Positions 1 to 8,589 of a stretch of 64,000 nucleotides of DNA are shown here, piece by piece (position 1 is the first letter of the stretch; the number at the start of each line of letters is the position of its first letter). The stretch covers positions 62,001 through 126,000 of the forward strand of contig NZ_FWZX01000001.1 in the NCBI RefSeq assembly GCF_900177295.1. The letters are read 5' to 3'. The notes under the pieces are model-generated. The model did not search any database, was not told where the DNA came from, and saw only the letters and a list, made by a program, of their open reading frames with translations. This DNA is from Tistlia consotensis USBA 355. Its GTDB lineage: Bacteria; Pseudomonadota; Alphaproteobacteria; Kiloniellales; DSM-21159. A program made the position numbers and the translations under genes.

Positions 1-301
1 TGAAGCTGTCGGGCCGGCCGTCGGCCCAGGCGGTCTTCAGGAAGGCCTCGAAGCGCTCGAAGCCCTGGCGCGCGACGTCGGCCATCAGGGCGTCGCGGTC
101 GCGGAAGTGGCGGTAGGGCGCGGCCGGGCTGACGCCGGCCGAGCGGGCCGCCTCGGCGACGGTGAAGCCGGCCGGGCCCTTGGCCGCGATCAGGTCCAGC
201 GCCGCCTCGATCAGCGCCTCGCGCAGGTTGCCGTGGTGATAGCTGCGCCGCCCCTTGCCGCGCCCCTCGTCCCCGTCGCGACCGTGCCGTGACCAGCTCA
301 T
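1..301 (-). CDS. TetR/AcrR-family regulator (N-terminal part; runs off the left edge)
   Basis: Reading leftwards from the ATG at 301 gives 100 residues that stay open to the window edge. Residues about 20-31 read YHHGNLREALIE, the classic opening of the TetR DNA-binding helix region. They are followed by a helix-turn-helix (VAEAARSAGVSPAAPYRHF) ending in the typical Y-x-H-F motif. The ligand-binding C-terminal domain lies outside the window, so the effector is unknown. An imperfect inverted repeat overlaps the start codon and would suit autoregulation. The neighbouring minus-strand gene lies upstream in transcription order beyond 369, so no target gene can be named. Confidence 0.85.
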   Translation of the reverse strand, partial: MSWSRHGRDGDEGRGKGRRSYHHGNLREALIEAALDLIAAKGPAGFTVAEAARSAGVSPAAPYRHFRDRDALMADVARQGFERFEAFLKTAWADGRPDSF

Positions 302-317
302 GTGAACAGCTTTTACA
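301..317. promoter_or_regulatory. Candidate TetR autoregulatory operator
   Basis: TGTGAA (301-306) and TTTACA (312-317) form an imperfect inverted repeat with a 5-base spacer that touches the start codon of the TetR gene. Position and symmetry fit a TetR operator; a single half-site mismatch and the small size keep confidence low. Confidence 0.35.
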
Positions 318-368
318 TAAGGCCGGGCGCCGACGCAGCCGCTTTGTCGGCCGGCCGGGCCGGCGGCG

Positions 369-881
369 CTACTCGATGTTGACCCGGTGCGCGTAGGTCT
401 TGCCGTCGGAGATGGTGACCTTCTTGAAGCCGAGCATCTTGGCGAGGTCGAAGAAGGTGAACCAGTCCTGCAGGCCGTTCTCCTGGAACACCGGCAGCTG
501 GCGCGCCATCGCGGTCAGCACGGCGAGCAGGCCGCGCGCCCGGTAGAGCGTGTCGATCTTGCCCTCCTCCAGCGCCGTGATGATCATCTCGTCGGACTCG
601 GCGCCCTTGGCGTAGATCGCGAACCAGATCGGCGTCGGCGAGTCGAGCTGGCCCTTGGTGAAGCCGGTGACGAAGCCCAGGCGCAGGCTGCGGTTGGCCT
701 CCTTCAGGGTCTTGGCGCGGGCGACGTAGGTCTCCTCGGTCTGCGGTGCGGGATAGTAGTAGCCGGCCCGTTCGTCGCCGGCGTTGTCGGCCGGCGTGAC
801 CGCCTGCTCCGCCATCGCCGGCCCGCCGGCCAGCAGTCGCGCCGCGACCAGCAGCCCCGCCGCCATCGTCATCCACCGCAT
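369..881 (-). CDS. Conserved secreted protein of unknown function
   Basis: The 170-residue protein begins with a signal peptide of about 24 residues (hydrophobic stretch then GPAMA, predicted cleavage before EQ), so it should act in the periplasm. The mature part has a Y-Y-Y-P-A-P motif near the front and ends in a compact segment rich in F and K (FFDLAKMLGFKKVTI). Similar alphaproteobacterial proteins are sometimes labelled as molybdopterin-guanine dinucleotide proteins. I see no nucleotidyltransferase motif that would support that name. The start at 881 follows a purine-rich GGGAGAG stretch. It stands alone between the TetR gene and the ATP-grasp gene. Confidence 0.7.
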   Translation of the reverse strand: MRWMTMAAGLLVAARLLAGGPAMAEQAVTPADNAGDERAGYYYPAPQTEETYVARAKTLKEANRSLRLGFVTGFTKGQLDSPTPIWFAIYAKGAESDEMIITALEEGKIDTLYRARGLLAVLTAMARQLPVFQENGLQDWFTFFDLAKMLGFKKVTISDGKTYAHRVNIE

Positions 882-956
882 CGCCCGCTCTCCCTGTCGT
901 GGTGAGGTGCCAAGGTAGGCGAGGCGGGCACGCCGGAAAAGGGTGAAGGCGGCCGC

Positions 957-2420
957 CTACCGCGTCTCGATCCGCCTCAGGAAGTCGCGCAGCACGATGG
1001 CGTAGAGCTCGTCCTTCAGGACCGCGTCCTCGACGCCCCGGTCGATGTTCGGGTTGTCGTTGATCTCGATGACGAAGACGCCCTTGTCGTTCTGCTTGAG
1101 ATCGACGCCGTAGAGCCCGTCGCCGATCAGGTTCGCCGACTTGACCGCGATGTCGACGACCTGCTTCGGCGCCTCGTCGACGGCGAAGGTCTTGAAGCGG
1201 CCCTCGTCGTGCTTGCCGTCGGCCTCGTGCTTGACGATCTGCCAGTGCTTCTCGGCCATCATGTACTGGGAGACGAAGATCGGCTGGCGGTTGAGCACGC
1301 CGACCCGCCAGTCGAACTCGGTGTACATGAACTCCTGGGCCAGGATCACGTCGGAGCGCTTGAACAGGTCGCGGGCGATCTTCTGCAGCTCGTTGCGGTC
1401 GTTCGCCTTGAAGACGCCGCGCGAGAAGGAACCGTCGGGGATCTTGAGCACCAGGGGGAAGCCGAGCAGCTCCTCGGCCTGCTGGACCCGGGTGCGGTCG
1501 AGCACCAGGGTCTTGGGCGCCGGCAGCTTGTTGGCCTGCAGCAGCTCGGCCAGGTAGACCTTGTTGGTGCAGCGCACGATCGACATGGGATCGTCGAGCA
1601 CCGGCATGCCCTCGACCTCGGCCTTCTTGGCGAAGCGGTAGGTGTGGTTGTCGATCGCCGTGGTCTCGCGGATGAACAGCGCGTCGTACTCGGCGAGGCG
1701 CAGGAAGTCCTTGCGCTCGATCGGCTCGACCTCGAGGCCGATCGAGGCGCCGACGCTCTGGAACTTCTTGATGGTGCGCGCGCTCGAGGGCGGCAGCGCC
1801 TCGTTGGGGTTCCACAGCACGGCCAGCGAGTAGCGCGGCGTCGTGGTCTTGCGCCGGCGCTCGCGCCACTCGGCGCGGGTGTAGCGCGACAGCGCCGCCA
1901 GGAAGGCCTCGAACTCCTCGGGGCTGAGCGCGCTCGGCGCCAGCGGCTTCAGGGTCTTGACCTGCCAGCGCTCGTCCTTGACGACCTCGGCGCGCAGCAG
2001 CGGGCAGCGGAAGCGGTCGAAGGCGACCCGGGCGAAGCTGGCGAAGCGGCCGTCCAGGGCCTGGCCGAACGACAGGATCAGCGTGAAGGCCGAGCGCGGC
2101 GCCGCCGGCAGCTTCTCGATGTCGCGCCGCAGCGCCGCGTTGATCTCCGGCAGCTCCAGGGCATAGACCGCCTTGCGCGACAGCGTCGCGATGGTCGCAA
2201 CGTTGGGGATCGGCTTCTGGCGCCGCGCCTCGGCGAGCAGCGAGCAGTAGTAGCCGAAGTCGAGGTAGCTGTAGTCGCCGGACAGGTTGACGACGCGCTG
2301 GCCGCGGGCGTTGAAGCGCTCGGGGCTGCGCACGTACTGCTGGGCGGTGACCGCGGTGCCGGCGGCCTCCGCCCACTCGCGGTCGGCGTCGTCCTCGACG
2401 ACGATGATCGGCCCGGCCAT
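957..2420 (-). CDS. RimK-like ATP-grasp amino-acid ligase with RLAN-type N-terminal domain
   Basis: This 487-residue protein has about 190 N-terminal residues typical of RimK-like proteins with an extra N-terminal domain, followed by an ATP-grasp ligase. Visible ATP-grasp features are the lysine strand LVLKIPDGSFSRGV near residue 330, EFMYTEFDWRVGVL, and the metal-binding ending FVIEINDNPNID near 455. Such enzymes join an amino acid to a carboxylate through an acyl-phosphate; the substrate here is unknown. Its ATG at 2420 shares one base with the TGA of the upstream GNAT/C39 gene (TGATG), so the two are translationally coupled. The pair has been described in comparative work on peptide-forming amidoligases, but its product is not established. 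It is not ribosomal RimK itself. Confidence 0.8.
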   Translation of the reverse strand: MAGPIIVVEDDADREWAEAAGTAVTAQQYVRSPERFNARGQRVVNLSGDYSYLDFGYYCSLLAEARRQKPIPNVATIATLSRKAVYALELPEINAALRRDIEKLPAAPRSAFTLILSFGQALDGRFASFARVAFDRFRCPLLRAEVVKDERWQVKTLKPLAPSALSPEEFEAFLAALSRYTRAEWRERRRKTTTPRYSLAVLWNPNEALPPSSARTIKKFQSVGASIGLEVEPIERKDFLRLAEYDALFIRETTAIDNHTYRFAKKAEVEGMPVLDDPMSIVRCTNKVYLAELLQANKLPAPKTLVLDRTRVQQAEELLGFPLVLKIPDGSFSRGVFKANDRNELQKIARDLFKRSDVILAQEFMYTEFDWRVGVLNRQPIFVSQYMMAEKHWQIVKHEADGKHDEGRFKTFAVDEAPKQVVDIAVKSANLIGDGLYGVDLKQNDKGVFVIEINDNPNIDRGVEDAVLKDELYAIVLRDFLRRIETR

Positions 2421-3622
2421 CAGGCGGCCTCCCCCGCCGTCCGGCGGCGCCCGGTCAGCACCACGGCGGCGCGCAGCCGGGCGCTGCCGTAGCGCGCCAT
2501 GCGGTCGAACTCGGCGCGCGCGATCGGCACGTGGATGCAGTCGGTCGCGGTCTTGCCCTGGTCGACGTCGACGAAGGGATCGTGGATGTAGAGGAAGCGA
2601 TGGTCGGCGCCGGTCACCGTCACCCAGTGCGGGTACTTCTCGCCGTAGATCCGGTAGGAGCTGATCAGCACCACCGGCACCGCGCCCGCCTCGACGAAGT
2701 CGGCGAGCTCGTTTGCCGAGAGGCCGCGCTCCTCGACCGGGATGCCCGCGAGCAGGGCCTCGGCGACGAAATCCTGATGCACCAGGCGCATGACCTCCTT
2801 CTTGTCCTCGCTGCGCACCGAGTCGAGGAACGGCGGGCCCTTGTCGGTGATGAAGACGCGCAGGTCGAAGCCGCGTTTCCAGGCCGCCAGGGACAGACCG
2901 TAGGCGCCGCAGCCGCCGTGGCCAGAGGTCATGAAGACCAGGGTCGATTCGCGCCACAGGCGCAGCTCGCTCGAGCGGTCGCGCGGGCTCTCCGGGTCGA
3001 GCGCCGCCATGGCCATCATCAGGCTCGCCGGGCCGCAGGTGAAGTCCAGGCTCTGCGGCACGTAGGGCACGTCGCGCGCCTTGCCGGCGCCGCGCGTCAG
3101 GATCTTCTCCATCCGCTCGGCCGGCTCGTGGTCCTCGTAGTAGTCCGGCACCACGGCGAAGCGGCGGTAGCCGGCGTCGCGGTAGAGCGCGATCGCCGGC
3201 GCGTTGTCGGCGCGCACCTCGAGGCGCAGCACGGCGCAGCCCTCGGCCAGGGCGTCGGCCTCGGCGACGGTCAGCAGGCGGCGCGCGACGCCCTGCCCGC
3301 GCGCCTCCTGCGCGACGGCCAGGGAATAGAGCCGGGCCAGCGCGGTCTGGCCGTGGAACAGCACCAGGGCATAGCCGAGCAGCCGGCCGTCCCGCTCGGC
3401 CAGCGACAGCGCGGCATGGCCCCTGGTCAGCAGGTGGTGGAAGCTGCGTCGCGACAGCCGGTCGCTGTCGAAGCAGCGGTTCTCCAGCGCGACCAGGGCG
3501 TCGACGTCGGCGAGCGTCGCCGGCCTGACGACCAGGGCGGCGGCGGACTCCGCGGCCGCCTCCGGGGCGGACGCTGGTGCGGGAACGGGCGACAGGCTGG
3601 TCAGGACGCTCTCGGAAATCAC
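2420..3622 (-). CDS. GNAT acetyltransferase fused to C39-like (DUF3335) cysteine-peptidase domain
   Basis: The 400-residue fusion carries a GNAT domain (about residues 30-180; acetyl-CoA loop [12 protein letters not shown], and [11 protein letters not shown]) followed by a C39/papain-like domain. In the latter the probable nucleophile is the Cys in [12 protein letters not shown] and the probable His is in YPHWVTVTG, with an HDPF motif after it. I chose the GTG at 3622 because GCGAGG lies seven bases upstream. The longer frame would need a TTG at 3691 without a clear ribosome site. It is coupled to the downstream ATP-grasp gene by a one-base overlap. An acetyltransferase, a peptidase-like domain and a peptide ligase made together suggest synthesis and trimming or capping of a small peptide tag or metabolite. 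That is inference. Confidence 0.8.
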   Translation of the reverse strand: MISESVLTSLSPVPAPASAPEAAAESAAALVVRPATLADVDALVALENRCFDSDRLSRRSFHHLLTRGHAALSLAERDGRLLGYALVLFHGQTALARLYSLAVAQEARGQGVARRLLTVAEADALAEGCAVLRLEVRADNAPAIALYRDAGYRRFAVVPDYYEDHEPAERMEKILTRGAGKARDVPYVPQSLDFTCGPASLMMAMAALDPESPRDRSSELRLWRESTLVFMTSGHGGCGAYGLSLAAWKRGFDLRVFITDKGPPFLDSVRSEDKKEVMRLVHQDFVAEALLAGIPVEERGLSANELADFVEAGAVPVVLISSYRIYGEKYPHWVTVTGADHRFLYIHDPFVDVDQGKTATDCIHVPIARAEFDRMARYGSARLRAAVVLTGRRRTAGEAA

Positions 3623-3752
3623 TGGGTGCCTCGCGGCGCAACGGCAGGCCCGACCTCGACTCCCGACTTCGGACCACGGGGACGGTCGCAAGGCTGTCGC
3701 TTCGACTCTGCAGCGCTATACTCGCTGCGTCGAGAGGGGAGCAGACGAAAAA

Positions 3753-4592
3753 GTGCAGGACGGTTCCGCCCCGCCATCATGCGGTGAACCCGAGGTCGAG
3801 GCCGCCGGTTCCGCCGTGCCCGCCCCCGACTATCGCCGCGTCGCCTTCGTCGCCGGCCCCGGCAGCGAGGCCCAGGAGGCGCTGCAGGCGCTGACCGCGC
3901 GCTACGGCTCGGCGTCGCTCGACGAGGCCGAGGCGCTGGTCGCGCTGGGCGGCGACGGCTTCATGCTGGAGGTGCTGCACGCCCACATCGGCCGCGGCCT
4001 GCCGATCTACGGCATGAACCGCGGCACCGTCGGCTTCCTGCTCAACGAGTACGGCGAGGACGACCTGCCCGAGCGCCTGGCGCGCGCCGTCACCGTCCGC
4101 CTGCATCCGCTGCGCATGGTCGCCGAGACGGTCGAGGACCAGCGGGTCGAGGCGATCGCCGTCAACGAGGTGGCGTTGTTCCGCGAGACCCGCCAGGCCG
4201 CCAAGGTCAGGATCCGCATCGACGGCGTGGCGCGCCTGGAGGAGCTGGTCTGCGACGGCATCATGGTCGCGACCCCGGCCGGCAGCACGGCCTACAACCT
4301 CTCGGCCCACGGCCCGATCATCCCGATCGGCACGCCGCTGCTGGCGCTGACACCGATCAGCGCGTTCCGGCCGCGGCGCTGGCGCGGCGCGCTGCTGCCG
4401 CACACCGCCCAGGTCGTTTTCGAGGTGCTGGAGCGCGACAAGCGCCCGGTCAGCGCCGTCGCCGACTTCACCGAGGTGCGCAACGTCGCCCGGGTGACGG
4501 TGCAGGAGGACCGCTCCACCGTCTTCACCCTGCTGTTCGACCCCGAGCACAATCTCGAGGAACGCATCCTCAAGGAGCAGTTCACGCCCTAG
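3753..4592 (+). CDS. nadK: NAD kinase
   Basis: NAD kinase makes NADP from NAD and ATP in the cytoplasm. The family signatures are all visible: ALGGDGFML (the GGDG loop), [12 protein letters not shown], and [15 protein letters not shown] with the following SAHGPI. Length matches the short alphaproteobacterial type (about 258 residues from the internal GTG at 3816). The GTG at 3753 is preceded by AGGGGAG eleven bases upstream and is used here, giving 279 residues; the start at 3816 is an alternative. It is transcribed divergently from the GNAT/C39 gene, with 130 bases between them. Confidence 0.93.
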   Translation: MQDGSAPPSCGEPEVEAAGSAVPAPDYRRVAFVAGPGSEAQEALQALTARYGSASLDEAEALVALGGDGFMLEVLHAHIGRGLPIYGMNRGTVGFLLNEYGEDDLPERLARAVTVRLHPLRMVAETVEDQRVEAIAVNEVALFRETRQAAKVRIRIDGVARLEELVCDGIMVATPAGSTAYNLSAHGPIIPIGTPLLALTPISAFRPRRWRGALLPHTAQVVFEVLERDKRPVSAVADFTEVRNVARVTVQEDRSTVFTLLFDPEHNLEERILKEQFTP

Positions 4593-4636
4593 CGCGTGCC
4601 CTGCCGCCGCTCCCTCACTCAGAAGTGCCTTCCGAC

Positions 4637-6949
4637 ATGACCTTCGAAGACGAGCGACTGCTGCGCAGCCGCGGCCGCTACCTCGACGACCGCGCGCCCG
4701 CCGGCTGCCTGCAGATGGCGATCCTGCGCGCGCCGCTGGCCCATGCCGCGATCACGGGGCTCGACGTCGCGGCGGCGCGCGCCGCGCCGGGCGTGCGCCT
4801 GGTCCTGACCGGCGAGGACCTGGCCCGGCTCGGCATCGGGCCGCTGACCTGCCGCGGCGCGATCGAGAGCAGCGACGGCACGCCGATGATCGAGCCCGAG
4901 CGGCCGGTGCTGGCCCGCGGCGCGGTCAAGCACGTCGGCCAGCCGGTCGCCGCGGTCATCGCCGAGACCCTGGAGGCGGCGCTCGACGCCCTCGAGGCGA
5001 TCGAGCTGGAGCTCGACGAGCGGCCGGTCGTCGTCGATCCCGAGGCGGCCGCCGCGCCGGACGCGCCGCCGGTCTGGGAGCAGGCGCCGGGCAACCGGGC
5101 CTTCGACTGGCAGATCGGCAACCGGGCCGAGACCGAGGCGGCCTTCGCCGGCGCCGCGCACCGGGTCGCCCTGACCGTCCGCCATCCGCGCATCGCCATC
5201 GCCCCGATCGAGACCCGCGGCGCGCTCGCCACGTTCGACGCCGACGCCGACGCCGCGGGCGGCCGCTGGACGCTCTGGACGCCGAGCCAGGGCGTCGTCT
5301 CGCTGCGCAGCGCGATGGCCGCCTGCCTGGGCGTCGCGACCGGCCGGGTCCGCGTGATCACCGAGGACGTCGGCGGCAGCTTCGCGGTCAAGATCTGGCC
5401 CTACCCCGAGCAGGTCCTGGCCCTGGTCGCGGCGCGCGAGACCGGCCGGCCGGTCAAGTGGGTCGCCAGCCGCATGGAGGCGATGCTGGCCGACGCCATG
5501 GGCCGCGGCCGGGTCGACCGCGCCGAGCTGGCGCTCGACGCCGAGGGCCGCTTCCTCGGCTTCCGCATCGATGCCCTGGCCGACATGGGCGCCTTCCTCA
5601 ACACCGCGGCGCCCGGCATCGTGACCAAGGGCGCGGTGCGCGTGTTCGGCCACTGCTACCGGATCCCCGGCCTGCACTACCGGGTCCAGGGGCTGTTCAC
5701 CAACGCCGTGCCGACCGACGCCTACCGCGGCGCCGCCAAGCCGGAGACCGTCTCGACCCTGGAGCGGCTGATCGACGTCGCGGCGGCCCGGCTCGGCCTC
5801 GACCGGGTCGAGCTCCGGCGCCGCAACCTGGTGCGGCCCGCCGACCTGCCCTACCCGACGGCGATGGGCGAGACCTACGACGGCGGCGACTTCCCGGCGA
5901 TGCTGGAGCGCGTCCTCCTGGCCGCCGACTGGGGCGGCTTCGAGGGCCGGCGCGCCGGGAGCCGGGCGCGCGGCCGGCTGCGCGGCGCCGGCCTCGGCTT
6001 GCACCTGCACGCAACCGGCGGCTCGACCGCCGAGCGCAGCGAGGTCCGCGCCCTGCCCGACGGCACCGTGCGCGTGCGCAGCGGCAGCCAGGATTCCGGC
6101 CAGGGCCATCGCCGGGCGCTGGCCGTGGTCGCCGCCGACACGCTCGGCATCCCGGTCGAGCGGATCCGAGTCGAGCAGGGCGACAGCGACTGGCTGGAGA
6201 TCGGCGGCGGCACCGGCGGCTCGAACCTGCTGGCGGTCGCCGGCAACACCGTGCACCGCGCCGCGCTGCAGATGGTCGATCGCATGAAGGCCTCGGCCGG
6301 GCTGCTGCTGGAGGCGGCAGCCCCGGACATCGAATACGGCGCCGGCAGCTTCCGCATCGTCGGCACCGACCGGGCCCTGAGCCTCGCCGAGGTCGCAGCC
6401 GGCTGGGAGGCGCTGGACGCGGCGCAGCGGGAGAGCGAGCCGGAGGCCGGCTGCCTGGGCCAGCTCGACTTCGCGGGCATCCACACGACCTTCCCGAACG
6501 GCGCCTACGTCGCCGAGGTCGAGGTCGATCCCGAGACCGGGCAGGTGCGGCTCGACCGCTTCACCGGCGTCGACGATCTCGGCCGGGTCTTCGACGAGGC
6601 CTCGGCCCAGGGCCAGGTCCAGGGCGGCATCGCCCAGGAGGCCGGCGAGGTGCTGACCGAGTCCCTGCGCTACGACCCGGAGAGCGGCCAGCTGCTGTCC
6701 GGGTCGCTGCTCGACTACGCCCTGCCGCGCGCCGACGACCTGCCGGCCTTCGACCTCGCCTTCGCGCCGACGCCGAGCCCGAACAGCCTGATCGGTGCCA
6801 AGGGCGTCGGCGAGCTGCCCTCGATCGGTGCGCCGGGGCCGATCCTCAACGCCGTGCTCCATGCCCTGAGCGAGCGCGGCATCGAGCACCTCGACCCGCC
6901 GCTGACCCCGGAGAAGGTCTGGCGGGCGCTGCAGGGCACGGAAGGCTGA
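4637..6949 (+). CDS. Xanthine-dehydrogenase-family molybdopterin-binding large subunit (CoxL/CutL-like), stand-alone
   Basis: About 770 residues, full length for the large subunit of molybdenum hydroxylases, which hydroxylate aldehydes or heterocycles using water. Seen: RGRYLDD at the front, GGSFAVKIWPYPEQV (cofactor-binding region), TDAYRGAAKPE at the active-site loop, and GAKGVGELPSIGAPG with the conserved catalytic glutamate near the C-terminus. The loop is AYRGAAKPE rather than the AYxCSFR of true CO dehydrogenase, so it is not a CO-oxidising CoxL. No iron-sulfur small subunit or FAD subunit lies beside it, which is unusual. The ATG at 4637 is used; a GTG at 4625 is possible, and neither has a strong ribosome site. 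Substrate unknown. Confidence 0.85.
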   Translation: MTFEDERLLRSRGRYLDDRAPAGCLQMAILRAPLAHAAITGLDVAAARAAPGVRLVLTGEDLARLGIGPLTCRGAIESSDGTPMIEPERPVLARGAVKHVGQPVAAVIAETLEAALDALEAIELELDERPVVVDPEAAAAPDAPPVWEQAPGNRAFDWQIGNRAETEAAFAGAAHRVALTVRHPRIAIAPIETRGALATFDADADAAGGRWTLWTPSQGVVSLRSAMAACLGVATGRVRVITEDVGGSFAVKIWPYPEQVLALVAARETGRPVKWVASRMEAMLADAMGRGRVDRAELALDAEGRFLGFRIDALADMGAFLNTAAPGIVTKGAVRVFGHCYRIPGLHYRVQGLFTNAVPTDAYRGAAKPETVSTLERLIDVAAARLGLDRVELRRRNLVRPADLPYPTAMGETYDGGDFPAMLERVLLAADWGGFEGRRAGSRARGRLRGAGLGLHLHATGGSTAERSEVRALPDGTVRVRSGSQDSGQGHRRALAVVAADTLGIPVERIRVEQGDSDWLEIGGGTGGSNLLAVAGNTVHRAALQMVDRMKASAGLLLEAAAPDIEYGAGSFRIVGTDRALSLAEVAAGWEALDAAQRESEPEAGCLGQLDFAGIHTTFPNGAYVAEVEVDPETGQVRLDRFTGVDDLGRVFDEASAQGQVQGGIAQEAGEVLTESLRYDPESGQLLSGSLLDYALPRADDLPAFDLAFAPTPSPNSLIGAKGVGELPSIGAPGPILNAVLHALSERGIEHLDPPLTPEKVWRALQGTEG

Positions 6950-7000
6950 GGCGCGGCGGCCGTTCCGGCTGCCGCGCCGACATCCCCGGTCCCGGAATCA

Positions 7001-7033
7001 AGAAGGGCGGAAGCACGCGGCTCCCGCCCTTCT
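7001..7033. terminator. Bidirectional stem-loop terminator
   Basis: AGAAGGGCGG (7001-7010) pairs perfectly with CCGCCCTTCT (7024-7033) around a 13-base loop. It sits between the convergent ends of the molybdenum-hydroxylase gene and the DUF1127 gene. There is no long T tract, so strength is uncertain. Confidence 0.5.
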
Positions 7034-7070
7034 CGTCGTGACGTTCGCCGCCGCCGCCGGCGGTCGGCGC

Positions 7071-7289
7071 TCAGGCACGCCAGAACGGCTTGTCGGCTTC
7101 GGCCTGCGCGTCGACGCGGCTCAGCCCCAGGTCGTGCAGCATGTGGTCGTCGAGCCCCTTCAGGCGCTCGCGCTGCGCCCAGCGCTCCTGCCAGGTGAAG
7201 AGCGTGCCGACGAGGCCGGCGATCAGGGAGGGACGAGCCCGCCGCTTCGGCGCCGCGACCTGCGGACGCCGCAATTCCATGGTCGTCAT
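7071..7289 (-). CDS. DUF1127 (YjiS-like) small protein
   Basis: A 72-residue basic protein with the YjiS-like C-terminal signature (LKGLDDHMLHDLGLSR) and a WQERWAQRERL helix before it. Members are common in alphaproteobacteria; some have been linked to RNA binding and to phosphate, carbon or stress adaptation, but no role can be assigned here. The start at 7289 is firm: AAGGAG lies seven bases upstream of the ATG. It is divergent from a GcvA-type LysR gene, and the two share an A+T-rich region with a LysR-type palindrome, so it is a plausible target of that regulator. Confidence 0.85.
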   Translation of the reverse strand: MTTMELRRPQVAAPKRRARPSLIAGLVGTLFTWQERWAQRERLKGLDDHMLHDLGLSRVDAQAEADKPFWRA

Positions 7290-7382
7290 GATAGTTCTCC
7301 TTATCTCGTAAGGCCGATGGCCGCTCGCGGGCCGCACCGCCTTCCTGAAGGAGAAAATGGAGAATTCGCCCTGCCGCGACAA

Positions 7383-7420
7383 ACGATGTTATCTCATCGT
7401 TCTCATTAGTCGGCCTAATG
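7383..7420. promoter_or_regulatory. Two adjacent palindromes, second a GcvA/LysR-type CTAAT site
   Basis: CATTAG-TCGGC-CTAATG (7404-7420) is a perfect inverted repeat that satisfies the LysR T-N11-A rule (T7406 to A7418). It contains CTAAT, the core reported for E. coli GcvA sites. Three bases away, ACGATG-N6-CATCGT (7383-7400) is a second perfect repeat. Both lie in the unusually A+T-rich gap between the DUF1127 gene and the LysR gene and probably control one or both promoters. Confidence 0.6.
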
Positions 7421-7495
7421 CGATAAGCTTTTCTTTACCCTTGGCCGCGATGCTTCGACCGAACCGACCGGGTGCCAACGAGGGGGAGCCCTGGC

Positions 7496-8458
7496 ATGTC
7501 CCGCCGCCTGCCGCCGCTCAATGCCCTGCGCGCCTTCGAGGCCGCCGGCCGCCACCTGTCCTTCACCAAGGCGGCGGACGAGCTGAGCGTCACCCAGGCG
7601 GCGATCAGCCACCAGATCAAGGCGCTGGAGGACCATCTCGGGGTTCCACTGTTCCGCCGGCTCAACCGCTCGCTGGCGCTGACCGAGGCCGGCAAGGCCT
7701 ACCTGCCCCTGCTCTCCGAGGCCTTCGACCTGATCGACGCCGGCACCCGCAGGGTCCATGCCCGCGACGTCGAGGGGCCGCTGCGCATCTCCGCCATGCC
7801 CTCCTTCGCCGGCGTCTGGCTGCTGCCGCGCCTGCGCCGCTTCCGCGAGCGCCATCCCGACATCGACGTGCTGGTCCAGGCCGACGACCGGCTGGTCGAC
7901 TTCTCGCGCGACGACATCGACCTGGCGGTGCGCTACGGCTACGGCAACTACCCCGGCCTGCGCTGCGACTACCTGATGGGCGACGAGATCTTCCCGGTCT
8001 GCGCGCCGGCCCTGATGGCGGGCGAGCCGCCGCTGAAGCGGCCGGAGGACCTGCGCCGCCACACCCTGCTGCACGACGAGGTCAGCCGCACCGACGACAG
8101 CCCCGACTGGCGCATCTGGCTGCGCGCCGCCGGCCTGGAGGACTGCGGGATCGATCCGGACCGCGGGCCGGGCTACTCCGACATGTGGATGGTGCTGACC
8201 GCCGCGGCCAACGGCGAGGGCGTCGCGCTCGGCCGCCGCTCGCTGGTCGCCGGCTTCCTCGCCGACGGCCGCCTGGCCATCCCCTTCGGCCCGCGCCTCA
8301 AGACCCGCCTCGCCTACTGGATCGTCTCGCCGCGGCCGACCGACGAATGGCCGAAGGTCCGCCTGTTCCGCGAGTGGCTGATCGAGGAGGCCGAGGCCGA
8401 GGAGACGCGGGTCGAGCTGCTGCTGCCGCCGGAGGCCGAGGAGGCACAGATCGGCTGA
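7496..8458 (+). CDS. GcvA-type LysR-family transcriptional regulator
   Basis: 320 residues. The N-terminal winged helix-turn-helix shows the GcvA-subfamily pattern: LPPLNALRAFEAAGRHLSFT, then ADELSVTQAAISHQIKALE and GVPLFRRL. The C-terminal co-inducer domain follows (GPLRISAMPSFAGVWLLPRL). The ATG at 7496 has AGGGGGAG seven bases upstream. Divergent orientation from the DUF1127 gene and a CTAAT palindrome between them suggest it controls that gene and itself. It is probably not the glycine-cleavage regulator, since no gcv gene is nearby. Confidence 0.88.
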   Translation: MSRRLPPLNALRAFEAAGRHLSFTKAADELSVTQAAISHQIKALEDHLGVPLFRRLNRSLALTEAGKAYLPLLSEAFDLIDAGTRRVHARDVEGPLRISAMPSFAGVWLLPRLRRFRERHPDIDVLVQADDRLVDFSRDDIDLAVRYGYGNYPGLRCDYLMGDEIFPVCAPALMAGEPPLKRPEDLRRHTLLHDEVSRTDDSPDWRIWLRAAGLEDCGIDPDRGPGYSDMWMVLTAAANGEGVALGRRSLVAGFLADGRLAIPFGPRLKTRLAYWIVSPRPTDEWPKVRLFREWLIEEAEAEETRVELLLPPEAEEAQIG

Positions 8459-8589
8459 GCCGACGGTCCGCCCCCGGTTCCCGCCGGGGCCGCAGGCCGG
8501 CCCTGCGCCCGCGGCACCTGACGGTGCCGCGCCGCCTGTGCTATTCGAGGCTTCCAGCCTTTCCTCTCGAGATCACGAGCGAGCCCAGC

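Noticed and set aside
369-881. Molybdopterin-guanine dinucleotide synthesis protein (MobA) label for the secreted protein
   Set aside because: There is a signal peptide and no GTP-binding or nucleotidyltransferase motif; nearness of a molybdenum-hydroxylase gene is not enough.
313-2376. Long minus-strand frame overlapping the ATP-grasp gene
   Set aside because: It is a shifted reading of the ATP-grasp gene: Arg/Pro-rich with no recognisable domain, while the frame chosen has the ATP-grasp motifs.
4619-6889. Very long open frame (756 codons) antisense to the molybdenum-hydroxylase gene
   Set aside because: In DNA this rich in G+C, antisense frames stay open by chance. The translation is low-complexity (Arg/Ala/Asp/Gly-rich), has no domain, and the opposite strand has all family motifs.
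4637-6949. Carbon monoxide dehydrogenase large subunit
   Set aside because: The active-site loop is AYRGAAKPE, not the AYxCSFR type that carries the Cu-binding Cys, and no coxS/coxM genes accompany it.
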